Part shown: positions 35,575 through 46,471 of the stretch, piece after piece | Layout: each line of letters opens with the position of its first letter | How positions within the stretch are numbered: the stretch's first letter is position 1 | Source of the DNA: Panulirus ornatus | Lineage: Eukaryota; Arthropoda; Malacostraca; Decapoda; Palinuridae | DNA: 64,000 nucleotides | Reading direction: 5' to 3' | NCBI RefSeq assembly: GCF_036320965.1 | Contig: NC_092231.1 | Coordinates: forward strand, 31,108,199 to 31,172,198 | Position numbers and translations under genes: made by a program | Notes under the pieces: model-generated | The model's database searches: none | Seen by the model: only the letters and a program-made list of their open reading frames with translations | What the model was told of the DNA's origin: nothing

Positions 35575-37470
35575 GGTCCCTGTATGAGAGGAGCTTAATC
35601 ATAAGTTTGAAAGTGTTTTTTATGGTGGAGGATATTACTACACCAGTTTTAGAAAGGTTGGAGGATGAAGAAGTCATGGAAAGTATAAAGAAGATTAGAA
35701 GAAATTTAATTATCAGGCTTTTAAAATGAACTTACAAGGCACAGAGATCAGATAAAGTCTCCCCACTTGTGTTGAAGGAATGACCTGATGCACTTTCAAA
35801 ACCTCACAAAATACTGTTCCGTAGAACACTAGAACAAGGGTTAGTTTCAGAAATGTGGAAGAGGGCAAGTGTTGTGTTGAAATTTGAGAAGAAATCGGGA
35901 AATTGCACTGAATGAGAGGGTTGTTTCATTGATAAGTGTTGTTTGTCTAACCGTAGAAAAGATGATCATAAAAAAGGTGATATCCAGCAAAGGAGAAACT
36001 TTGTAACTTTAAGACAACATGGCTTCAGAGAAGGAGGTCCTAAACCACAACAGGGTGAGCTTGGGTCTTAGACAAAAGAGATGGATGGGTAGACACTGTG
36101 TTCCTAGATTGCCAGAAAGCCTTGGAAACTATATTCTATCAAAGGTTGATTACAGAGCTTGAGCTGGAGGCAGGAATAAGGGTTAAGCTCCTTTACTAGG
36201 TTACAGATTACATATGCAGCAGGGAACAAAGGATGCAGGTAAGAGGCACATTTGTAAATGGCCTACCGTTACAAATGGAGTGCCACAGGGCTTGGTCCTA
36301 GGACCACTGCTATTCTTGGCATATATAAAGGACTTGGCAAAAAGGACAACTCTTTTACATAAATATGTTTACTGAAGATGCCAAAGTCATGATAGAAATA
36401 AGGAATGAAAATTATTTCATCAGGTTAAGGAGGAACCTTGATAAACTCTAAAGTTGGTCTGACAGATGGATAAGATTTTGCCTAGATAAAGGCAGAAGAA
36501 AAAGAGGATCTGATGCAGTACAGAAGGCATCAGTATAAATACAACTTAGTAGGAAATAAGCTACAGGAATTGATGTTTGAAAGAGATCTAAGGGAGAATA
36601 TTACACCTAATCTTTTGCCAGAGTTTCACACCAGGAGCATTGTGAGAAGGAACCTTGATAGACTATATAGTTGATCTGACAGATGGATAAGATTCTGCCT
36701 AGATAAAGGCATAAGAAAAAGAGGATTTGATGCTGTACAAAAGGCGTCAGTATAAATACAACTTAGTAGGAAATAAGCTACAGGAATTGATGTTAGAAAG
36801 AGATCTAAGGGAGAATATTACACCTAATCTTTTGCCAGTTTCACACCAGGAACATTGTGAAAAGGGTCAATTGTGTCCAGGCAAATTTTAAGATTGCTTT
36901 CAAGCATATGGGATAGGATATGTTTGGTAAGCTATTTACAACATAGCCCAAAACTGGATTGTGTGTCTCAGTTCTGGTCACCACATCTAAATAAACACAG
37001 ACATAATTGAGAAGGTCCAGAGAGGAGCTTCCAGGATGATATTAGATTGTGAGAGCTTAGCTTCAGTCAAAGGTTGAAGGCCTACATAGCTGTGTATGTT
37101 AGACAGGAGAAGGGAGAAGAGTGATCTGATTGCAGCATTTAAGTTCTTAAATCAATTGGATGATGTTGACAGGCAGCAGTTCATCACAAGGTGAAGTATC
37201 AGAGTTACAATGGCCTTGATCAGAAGCTGAGAAAGAGGATGGTTGATTGATAAGGCTTAAAAGAAATTTTGTTTTAATGTAAGGGTAGTAGATGGTAGGA
37301 GACTGAATACCAGCAACTTACTCAGATTTAAGTCTTCTAGATGGTACAGAAAGTTTAAAAGATTTGTCCCCACAAGTGTAAAATTCTTTCCCTGTAATGT
37401 ACAAATTAGCTATATAGTTGGCCAAACCCTTAAGCAAGTCCCTAGGTCCCATCATAGGAAATCAAGTTGA
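35575..37470 (+). mobile_element. CR1/L2-like LINE, RT domain and 3' end
   Basis: Continues the element at 28600-30960. Readable blocks: VFFMVEDITTPVLERLEDE (35615), SPLVLKE and EMWKRASVV (about 35763-35880), RQHGFREGG (about 36010), DGWVDTVFLDCQKALE (motif A, about 36083), GVPQGLVLGPLLFLAYIKDL (about 36280), FTEDAKVM (catalytic block with Glu for Asp, about 36367), then near 37010 IIEKVQRGASRMILD and a C-terminal block with DLIAAFKFLNQLDDVD. It contains a 217-bp tandem duplication. Many frameshifts. Confidence 0.75.
36432..36865 (+). repeat. 217-bp tandem duplication inside the CR1-like RT
   Basis: GGAACCTTGATA begins at 36432 and 36649, and the two units are alike along their whole length with scattered substitutions and a few small indels. 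It duplicates the segment after the FTED block, which would disrupt the RT. Confidence 0.93.
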
Positions 37471-38289
37471 ATATTAAGTTACTTTTCACCATTTCCCAGT
37501 AGAGGGATGCAAAGTTTCTATATCAAAAAGTTGACAAAAAGACAAGGAAGCACTGGATGCAGCTCATATTGCTGTTAAAAGAAATAATAACACCAATATA
37601 GGTATATTCATTGGATTAGAGCAGTTGCAGGAATAATGCTCTATGATTGGCCTGTTGACGTCAAGTGAGTGCCAGTATTGGATCATTCAGTTAGCTTCTC
37701 AGCATAGTTTCTTGATTCGCCAGTTTTGTATATAAGTTTGGGTACCTTTTGGGATGTATCATGATTCTTTTGAAGAAGTCTCTGTTGAAACTAAATGAAA
37801 TTAAATTCCTAACGTTTTCTTTGCTGTTATGTTGAGAAACTTTTTGCTCTGAAAGGAATCCCATCATTTTTCTACTACTAATTACAGCACAGCATTGAAG
37901 CCACAAGATTCTCATAATTGAAAAGGGTATTGGAGTTATAGAATTAAAAGAATTGATAGGTTCTTCAAAGATTTTTGTGATAGTGTCTAAGATACTTACA
38001 ACAGCAACGACATATCAAAATCAAAAGCTCCTGTATCACATTCATATAGGTATCACAGGACCTATAACAGGTCATTTTAGTTAAGTAGAACTTGGAATAC
38101 AGCCAGATTTATTGCAATATACAGGGGACCTCAAAATACAGTGCTTAAACTTGTGATATTTCAGTTTTGTGACAATTTGAAGAAGGATGCATTGTATTGA
38201 CTTATGACACTGCTTTAACTTGGCATAGATTGTGGAAAAAGTTTTCCTATTTTTAATGTCTTAAATATTTTTTTGTTTATTTTTATAAT
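37471..38289. other. unique sequence, nothing recognised
   Basis: AT-rich DNA between the CR1-like 3' end and RTE copy 14. A 74-codon minus-strand frame (37915-37691) has no motif I recognise. The part next to 37470 may be the LINE 3' UTR. Confidence 0.4.
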
Positions 38290-39579
38290 GATTTATTTTA
38301 TCTATTTATTTATTTATTTTGCTTTGTCACTGTCTCCCGCGTTTGCGAGGTAGCGCAAGGAAACAGATGAAAGAAATGGCCCAACCCACCCCCATACACA
38401 TGCATATACATACACGTCCACACATGCAAATATACATACCTATACATCTCAATGTACACATATATATATATACACACACAGACATATACATAAATACACA
38501 TGTACATAATTCATACTGTCTGCCCTTATTTATTCCCATCGCCACCTCGCCACACTTGGAATAACATCCCCCTCCCCCCTCGTGTGCGAGGTAGCACTAG
38601 GAAAAGATAACAAAGGCCCTATTCGTTCACACTCAGTCTCTAGCTGTCATGTAATAATGCCCGAAACCACAGCTCCCTTTCCACATCCAGGCCCCACACA
38701 ACTTTCCATGGTTTACCCCAGACGCTTCACAAGCCCTGTATCAATCCATTGACAGCACGTCGACCCCGGTATACCACATCGATCCAATTCACTCTATTCC
38801 TTGCCTGCCTTTCACCCTCCTGCATGATCAGGCCCCGATCACTCAAAATCTTTTTTCACTCCATCTTTCCACCTCCAATTTGGTCTCCCATTTCTCCTCG
38901 TTCCCTTCACCTCCGACACATATATCCTCTTGGTCAATCTTCCCTCACTCATTCTCTCCATGTGCCCAAACCATTTCAAAACACCCTCTTCTGCTCTCTC
39001 AACCACACTCATTTTATTTCCACACATCTCTCTTACCCTTACATTACTTACTCGGTCAAACCACCTCACACCACATATTGTCCTCAAACATCTCATTTCC
39101 AGCACATCCACTCTCCTCTGCACAACTCTATCCATAGCCCACACCTCGCAACCATACAACATTGTTGGAACCACTATTCCTTCAAACATACCCATTTTTG
39201 CTTTCCGAGGTAATGTTCTCGACTTTCAAACATTCTTCAAGGCTCCCAGGACTTTCGCCCCCTCCCCCACCCTATGATTCACTTCCGCTTCCATGGTTCC
39301 ATCCGCTGCCAGATCCACTCCCAGATATCTAAAACACTCCACTTCCTCCAGTTTTTCTCCATTCAAACTTACCTCCCAGTTTACTTGACCCTCAACCCTA
39401 CTGTACCTAATAACCTTACTCTTATTCACATTTACTCTTAACTTTCTTCTTTCACACACTTTACCAAACTCAGTCACCAGCTTCTGCAGTTTCTCACATG
39501 AATCAGCCACCAGCGCTGTATCATCAACAAACAACAACTGACTCACTTCCCAAGCTCTCTCATCCCCAACAGACTGCAT
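38290..39579 (-). mobile_element. RTE-like LINE copy 14, 5'-truncated
   Basis: Minus strand with a tail of TTTA repeats at 38290-38318, a long-form 3' UTR, the C-terminal domain and the RT palm. The frame from 39579 to 38839 is open except for a TGG to TGA stop at 39226; an extra T near 38850 shifts the last codons. The catalytic block reads FVDD, with Val for Ala. It is cut at the ASMQSVGDE segment. Confidence 0.88.
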
Positions 39580-39925
39580 GTGTAATTGCTGTTTCCTGTG
39601 TCAGCTTTCCTGTGTCAGCTAGGTAGCATGAAGAAACAGACGAAGAATGGCCCATCCACTCATATACACATGTATATACATACATGAACACCCATATGTG
39701 CACATATACATACATATACATTTACATATCAGCATATATACATGCATACATGCACATACACAGACATATACATATGTACACATATACATAATTCATGATT
39801 GCCTTCATCCATTCCTGGTGCTACCCCACCCCACAGGAAGCAGCATCACTACCCCCTGCTTCAACGAGTTAGCACCAGGAAAACAGACAAAAAGGTCATA
39901 TTCGTTTACACTCAGTCTCTAGCTG
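39580..39925 (-). mobile_element. RTE 3' UTR fragment of a divergent lineage (copy 15)
   Basis: Minus-strand 3' UTR with the same layout (terminal box, CCCA motif, long TATACATA stretch, second box, TTTACACTCAGTCTCTAGCT). It differs in detail: the second box reads TTCAACGAGTTAGCACCAGG. It stops before the coding end and is joined directly to copy 16. Confidence 0.7.
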
Positions 39926-41314
39926 TGGAAAGTGATTGGTTCTTAGTGAATGTAGGTTTGCGGCAGGGGTGCATGATGTCTCCATGGTTGCTTAATTTGT
40001 TTATGGATGGGGTTGTTAAGGAGGTGAATGCAAGGGTTCTGGAAAGAGGGGCAAGTATGCAGTCTGTTGTGGATGAGAGAGCTTGGGAAGTGAGTCAGTT
40101 GTTGTTTGATCATGATGCAGCACTGGTGGCTGATTCATGTGAGGAACTGTAGAAGCTGGTGACTGAGTTTGGTAAAGTGTGTGAAAGAAGAAAGTTGAGA
40201 GTAAATGTGAATAAGAGCAAGGTATTAGGTACAGTAGGGTTGAGGGTCAAGTCAATTGGGAGGTAAGTTTGAATGGAGAAAAACTGGAGGAAGTGAAGTG
40301 TTTTAGATATCTGTGGGTGGATTTGGCAGCGGATGGAACCATGAAAGTGGAAGTGAATTATAGGGTGGGGGAGGGGGCAAAAATTCTGGGAGCCTTGAAG
40401 AATGTATGGAAGTTGAGAACATTATCTCGGAAAGCAAAAATGGCTATGTATGAAGGAATATTGGTTTCAACAATGTTGTATGGTTGCGAGACGTGGGCTA
40501 TGGATAGAGTTATGTGAAGGAGGGTGGGTGTGCTGGAAATGTTTGAGGACAATATGTGGTGTGAGGTGGTTTGATCGAGTAAGTAATAATAGGGTAAGAG
40601 AGATGTGTGGTAATAAAATGAGTGTGGTTGAGAGAGCAGAAGAGGGTGTTTTGAAATGGTTTGGTCACATGGAGAGAATGAGTGAGGAAAGATTGACCAA
40701 GAGGATATATGTGTCAGAGGTGGAGGGAACAAGGAGAAGTGTGAGACCAAATTGGAGGTGGAACGATGGAGTGAAAAAGATTTTGAGTGATCGGGTCCTG
40801 TTAACATGCAGGAGGGTGAAAGGCGTGCAAGGAATAGAGTGAATTGGAATGATGTGGTATACCGGGGTTGACGTGCTGTCTATGGATTGAACCAGGGCAT
40901 GTGAAGCGTCTGGGGAAAAGGATGGAAAGTTGTGTGGGGCCTGGATGTGGAAAGGGAGCTGTGGTTTCAGTGCATTATTACATGACAGCTAGAGACTGAG
41001 TGTGAACGAATGGGGCCTTTGTTTTCTTCCTAGCGCTACCTTGTGCACATGAGGGGGTAGGGGGTTATAATTTCATGTGTGGCGGGGTGGCGATGGGAAT
41101 GAATAAAGGCAGACAGTATGAATTATGTACATGTGTATATATGTATATGTCTCTTTGTGTATATATATGTATACATTGAGATTTATAGGTATGTATATTC
41201 GCGTGTGTGGACGTGTATGTATATACATGTGTATGTAGGTGGGGTGAGCCATTCTTTCATCTGTTTCCTTGTGCTTCCTCGCTAACGCGGGAGACAGCGA
41301 CAAAGCAAAATGAA
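39926..41314 (+). mobile_element. RTE-like LINE copy 16, 5'-truncated
   Basis: Plus strand, from the RT segment ESDWFLVNVGLRQGCMMSPW to the long-form 3' UTR and its terminal box at 41270-41312. The catalytic block reads FDHDAALVA, which would kill the enzyme. Several indels break the frame. It lies tail to tail with copy 17, separated by about 12 nt. Confidence 0.9.
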
Positions 41315-41326
41315 TAGATAATAAAT

Positions 41327-43061
41327 TATTTTGCTTTGTCGCTGTCTCCCGCGTTAGCGAGGTAGAGCAAGGAAACAGACGAGAGGATGGTCCAACCCGC
41401 CCACATACACATGTATACACATACACGTCCACACACACAAATTTCATACCTATACATCTCAATGTACACATATACACACACAGACATATACATATACACA
41501 CATGTACATAATTCATACTGTCTGCCTTTATTTGTTGCCATTGCCACCTCGCCACACATGGAATAATGACCCCCTCCCCCCTCATGTGTGCGAGGTAGCG
41601 CTAGGAAAAGACAAGAAAGGCCCCATTCGTTCACATTCAGTCTCTAGCTGTCATGTAATAATGCACCAAAACCACAGCTCCCTTTCCACATCCAGGCCCC
41701 ACAGAACTTTCCATGGTTTACCCCAGACACTTCACATGCCCTGGTTCAATCCATTGACAGCACATCGACCCCAGTATACCACATCGTTCCAATTCACTCA
41801 ATTCCTTGCATGCCTTTCATCCTCCTGCATGTTCAGGCCCCGATCTTTCAAAATCTTTTTCACTCCATCTTTCCACCTCCAATTTGGTCTCCCACTTCTC
41901 CTCGTTCCCTCCACCTCTGACACATATATCCTCTTGGTCAATCTTTCCTCACTCATTCTCTCCATGTGACCAAACCATTTCAAAACACTCTCTTCTGCTC
42001 TCTCAACCACACTCTTTTTATTTCCACACATCTCTCTTACCCTTACATTACTTACTCGATCAAACCACCTCACACCACATATTGTCCTCACACATCTCAT
42101 TTCCAGCACATCCACCCTCCTACGCACAACTCTATCCATAGCCCACGCCTCGCAACCATACAACATTGTTGGAACCACTATTACTTCAAACATACCAATT
42201 TTTGCTTTCCGAGATAATGTTCTCGACTTCCAAACATTCTTCAAGGCTCCCAGAATTTTTGTCCCCTCCCCCACCCTATGATTCACTTCCGCTTCCATGG
42301 TTCCATCCGCTGCCAGATCCACTCCCAGATATCTAAAGCACTTTACTTCCTCCAGTTTTTTTCCATTCAAACTTACCTCCCAATTGACTTGACCCGCAAC
42401 CCTACTGTACCTAATAACCTTGCTCTTATTCACATTTACTCTTAACTTTCTTCTTTCACACACTTTACCAAACTCAGTCACCAGCTTCTGCAGTTTCTTA
42501 CATGAATCAGCCACCAGCACTGTATCATCAGTGAACAACAACTGACTCACTTCCCAAGCTCTCTCATCCACAACAGACTTCATACTTGCCCCTCTTTCCA
42601 AAACTCTTGCATTCACCTCCCTAACAACCCCATCCATAAACAAATTAAACAAACATGGAGACATCACACACCCCTGCCGCAAACCTACACTCACTGAAAA
42701 CCAATCACTTTCCTCTCTTCCTACACGTACACATGCCTTACATCCTCGATAAAAACTTTTCACTGCTTCTAACAACTTGCCTCCCACAACATATATTCTT
42801 AAAACCTTCCACAGAGCATCTCTATCAACTCTATCATATGCCCTCTCCAGATCCACAAATGCTACATACAAATCCATTTGTTTTTCTTAGTACTTCTCAC
42901 ATACATTCTTCAAAGCAAACACCTGATCCACACATCCTCTACCACTTCTGAAACCACACTGCTCTTCCCCAATCTGATGCTCTGCACATGCCTTCACCCT
43001 CTCAATCAATAGCCTCCCATATAATTTACCAGGAACACTCAACCAACTTATACCTCTGTAA

Positions 43062-43062
<1 letters not shown>
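41327..43062 (-). mobile_element. RTE-like LINE copy 17, 5'-truncated
   Basis: Minus strand with a complete long-form 3' UTR, the C-terminal domain and the RT. It ends at 43062 exactly at the CTCTGTAAT site, where it meets a TA microsatellite and then copy 18 in the opposite orientation. A stop at 42887 interrupts the RT before motif A. Confidence 0.92.
41798..42877 (-). pseudogene. RTE RT and C-terminal domain, 359 codons open (copy 17)
   Basis: Open frame with motif A (YVAFVDLERAYDRV), the RQGCVMSPCLFNLF block, the catalytic block as FTDDTVLVAD, the YLGVDLAADG block and the GRPNWRWKDGVKK region, ending near ERHARN. The upstream TTA to TAA stop at 42887 separates it from the fingers region. 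No EN is present, so at best it is an RT fragment. Confidence 0.82.

Positions 43063-43064
<2 letters not shown>

Positions 43065-43134
<70 letters not shown>
43065..43134. repeat. (TA)n microsatellite between inverted RTE copies 17 and 18
   Basis: About 35 TA units. It is the centre of a head-to-head inverted repeat: copy 17 reads away to the left and copy 18 to the right. Confidence 0.97.
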
Positions 43135-43136
<2 letters not shown>

Positions 43137-44511
43137 TGAGGTGCCTGAGGATTGGCGGAATGCGTGCATAGTGCCATTGTACAAAGGCAAAGGGGATAAG
43201 AGTGAGTGCTCAAATTACAGAGGTATAAGTTTGTTGAGTATTCCTGGTAAATTATATGGGAGGGTATTGATTGAGAGGGTGAAGGCATGTACAGAGCATC
43301 AGATTGGGGAAGAGCAGTGTGGTTTCAGAAGTGGTAGAGGATGTGTGGATCAGGTGTTTGCTTTGAAGAATGTATGTGAGAAATACTTAGAAAAGCAAAT
43401 GGATTTGTATGTAGCATTTATGGATCTGGAGAAGGCATATGATAGAGTTGATAGAGATGCTCTGTGGAAGGTATTAAGAATATATGGTGTGGGAGGAAAG
43501 TTGTTAGAAGCAGTGAAAAGTTTTTATCGAGGATGTAAGGCATGTGTACGTGTAGGAAGAGAGGAAAGTGATTGGTTCTCAGTGAATGTAGGTTTGCGGC
43601 AGGGGTGTGTGATGTCTCCATGGTTGTTTAATTTGTTTATGGATGGGGTTGTTAGGGAGGTAAATGCAAGAGTTTTGGAAAGACGGGCAAGTATGAAGTC
43701 TGTTGGGGATGAGAGAGCTTGGGAAGTGAGTCAGTTGTTGTTCGCTGATGATACAGCGCTGGTGGCTGATTCATGTGAGAAACTGCAGAAGCTGGTGACT
43801 GAGTTTGGTAAAGTGTGTGGAAGAAGAAAGTTAAGAGTAAATGTGAATAAGAGCAAGGTTATTAGGTACAGTAGGGTTGAGGGTCAAGTCAATTGGGAGG
43901 TGAGTTTGAATGGAGAAAAACTGGAGGAAGTGAAGTGTTTTAGATATCTGGGAGTGGATCTGGCAGCGGATGGAACCATGGAAGCGGAAGTGGATCATAG
44001 GGTGGGGGAGGGGGCGAAAATTCTGGGGGCCTTGAAGAATGTGTGGAAGATTAGAACATTATCTTGGAAAGCAAAAATGGGTATGTTTGAAGGAATAGTG
44101 GTTCCAACAATGTTGTATGGTTGCGAGGCATGGGCTATGGATAGAGTTGTGCGCAGGAGGATGGATGTGCTGGAAATGAGATGTTTGAGGACAATGTGTG
44201 GTGTGAGGTGGTTTGATCGAGTGAGTAACGTAAGGGTAAGAGAGATGTGTGGAAATAAAAAGAGCGTGGTTGAGAGAGCAGAAGAGGGTGTTTTGAAGTG
44301 GTTTGGGCACATGGAGAGAATGAGTGAGGAAAGATTGACCAAGAGGATATATGTGTCGGAGGTGGAGGGAGCAAGGAGAAGAGGGAGAGCAAATTGGAGG
44401 TGGAAAGATGGAGTGAAAAAGATTTTGTGTGATCGGAGCCTGAACATGCAGGAGGGTGAAAGGAGGGCAAGGAATAGAGTGAATTGGAGCGATGTGGTAT
44501 ACCGGGGTTGA
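43135..44511 (+). CDS. RTE RT plus C-terminal domain, uninterrupted (copy 18, 5'-truncated)
   Basis: 458 codons open to the TGA at 44509-44511. In order: EVPEDWRNACIVPLYKG, CSNYRGISLLSIPGK, GFRSGRGCVDQVFALKN, motif A YVAFMDLEKAYDRV, LRQGCVMSPWLFNLF, catalytic FADDTALVAD, VNVNKSKVIRY, YLGVDLAADGTME, and the C-terminal region ending VNWSDVVYRG. All RT catalytic Asp residues are present. Upstream, the TA repeat reads as alternating Ile-Tyr in the same frame, so no proper start exists. The fingers N-terminal to this and the EN are missing; it could supply RT only if transcribed and translated from an alien start. It is LINE-encoded and not a host gene. Confidence 0.85.
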
Positions 44512-44708
44512 CGTGCTGTCAGTGGATTGAATCAAGGTATGTGAAGCGTCAGGGGTAAACCATGGAAAGCTGTGTAGGTATGTATATTTGCGTGTGTGGA
44601 CGTATGTATATACATGTGTATGGGGGGGGTTGGGCCATTTCTTTCGTCTGTTTCCTTGCGCTACCTCGTAAATGCGGGAGACAGCGACAAAGTATAAAAA
44701 AAAAAAAA

Positions 44709-44712
<4 letters not shown>
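43135..44712 (+). mobile_element. RTE-like LINE copy 18, intact RT, short 3' UTR subfamily
   Basis: Plus strand, starting at the GEVPEDWRNACIVPLYKG segment and ending with the short 3' UTR, the terminal box (44655-44695) and an A-rich tail that merges into TA repeats. It lacks EN and linker. The RT-to-C-terminus frame has no stop. Confidence 0.95.

Positions 44713-44753
<41 letters not shown>
44713..44753. repeat. (TA)n microsatellite between RTE copies 18 and 19
   Basis: About 20 TA units between the tails of two copies facing each other tail to tail. Confidence 0.95.
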
Positions 44754-44756
<3 letters not shown>

Positions 44757-46071
44757 TTTATTTATTTATGTATTTTGCTTTGTCGCTGTCTCCCGCGTTA
44801 GCGAGGTAGCGTAAGGAAACAGACGAAAGAATATCCCAACCCGCCCACATAGTCATGTATATACATACATGTCCACCCATGCACAATATACATACCTATA
44901 GATCTCAATGTACACATATATATACACACACAAGACATATACATATATACACATGTGCATAATTCATACTGTCTGCCTTTATTTGTTCCCATTGCTACCT
45001 CGCCACACATGGAATAACGACCCCCTCCCCCCTCATGTGTGCGAGGTAGCGCTAGGAAAAGACAAGAAAGGCCCCATTCGTTCACACTCAGTCTCTAGCT
45101 GTCATGTAATAATGCACCAAAACCACAGCTCCCTTTCCACATCCAGGCCCCACACACTTTGCATGGTTTACCCCAGACACTTCACATGCCCTGGTTCAAT
45201 CCATTGACAGCACGTCGACCCCGGTATACCACATCGTTCCAATTCACTCTATTCCTTGCACGCCTTTCACCCTCCTGCATGTTCAGGCCCCGATCACTCA
45301 AAAGCTTTTTCACTCCATCTTTCCACCTCCAATTTGGTCTCCCACTTCTCCTCGTTCCCTCCACCTCTTACACATATATCCTCTTGGTCAATCTTTCCCC
45401 ACTCATTCTCTCCATGTGACCAAACCATTTCAAAACACCCTCTTTTGCTCTCTCAACCACACTCTTTTTATTTCCACACACGTCTCTCACCCTTACATTA
45501 CTTACTCGATCAAACCACCTCACACCACATATTGTCCTCAAACATCTCATTTCCAGCACATCCACCCTCCTGCGCACAACTCTATCCATAGCCCACGCCT
45601 GGCAACCATACAACATTGTTGGAACCACTATTCCTTCAAACATACCCATTTTTGCTTTCCGAGATAATGTTCTCGACTTCCAAACATTCTTCAAGGCTCC
45701 CAGAATTTTCGCCCCTCCCCCACCCTATGATTCACTTCCGCTTCCATGGTTCCATCCGCTGCCAGATCCACTCCCAGATATCTAAAACACTTCACTTCCT
45801 CCAGCTTTTCTCCATTCAAACTTACCTCCCAATTTACTTGACCCTCAACCCTACTGTACCTAATAACCTTGCTCTTATTAACATTTACTCTTAACTTTCT
45901 TCTTTCACACACTTTACCAAACTCAGTCACCAGCTTCTGCAGTTTCTTACATGAATCAGCCACCAGCGCTGTATCATCAGCGAACAACAACTGACTCACT
46001 TCCCAAGCTCTCTCATCCACAACAGACTGCATACTTGCCCCTCTTTCCAAAACTCTTGCATTCACCTCCCT

Positions 46072-46075
<4 letters not shown>
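44754..46075 (-). mobile_element. RTE-like LINE copy 19, 5'-truncated
   Basis: Minus strand: AT-rich tail at 44754-44773, long-form 3' UTR, C-terminal domain with the RRAVNGLNQGM extension, and RT palm with FADDTALVAD. A TCA to TAA stop lies at 45365-45367 and a one-base loss in the C run near 45713 shifts the frame. It is cut at the VVREVNARV segment, directly against a TA microsatellite. Confidence 0.9.

Positions 46076-46143
<68 letters not shown>
46076..46143. repeat. (TA)n microsatellite at the 5' cut of RTE copy 19
   Basis: About 34 TA units, followed by 120 nt of unique sequence and then a TATG/TG-rich stretch at 46262-46348 that abuts the 5' end of RTE copy 20. Confidence 0.96.
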
Positions 46144-46146
<3 letters not shown>

Positions 46147-46261
46147 GTAAATAAATTATACATTTCCTTTTTCCATAGCCAGAGGTTGAACCATTATGTG
46201 ACATCCATTTTTCCATTTCATTTCAAGCTAGAAGTTTCAGTTTCCTAAATTGTTTCTTACG

Positions 46262-46348
46262 TTTTTCATATGTATATATATGTATGTGTGTGTGTGTATA
46301 TGTGCGTATGTATGTGTGTGTGTGTGTGTATGTATGTATATGTGTATA
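46262..46348. repeat. TATG/TG-rich simple sequence upstream of RTE copy 20
   Basis: Alternating purine-pyrimidine simple sequence with TG and TATG units ending in TGTGTATAT. The 5' end of RTE copy 20 begins right after it. Confidence 0.85.
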
Positions 46349-46471
46349 TTATCCCTTGGGATAGGGGTGAAAGAATACTTCCCACGTATTCCTCGCGTGT
46401 CATAGAAAGCGACTAGAGGGGACGGGAGTGGGGGGCCAGAAGTCCTCCCCTCCTTGTATTAACTTTCTAAA

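Noticed and set aside
42988..43134. Protein start with alternating Ile-Tyr leading into the RT of copy 18
   Set aside because: The Ile-Tyr run is the TA microsatellite read as codons, and the preceding residues are the antisense of copy 17. It is not a real N-terminus.
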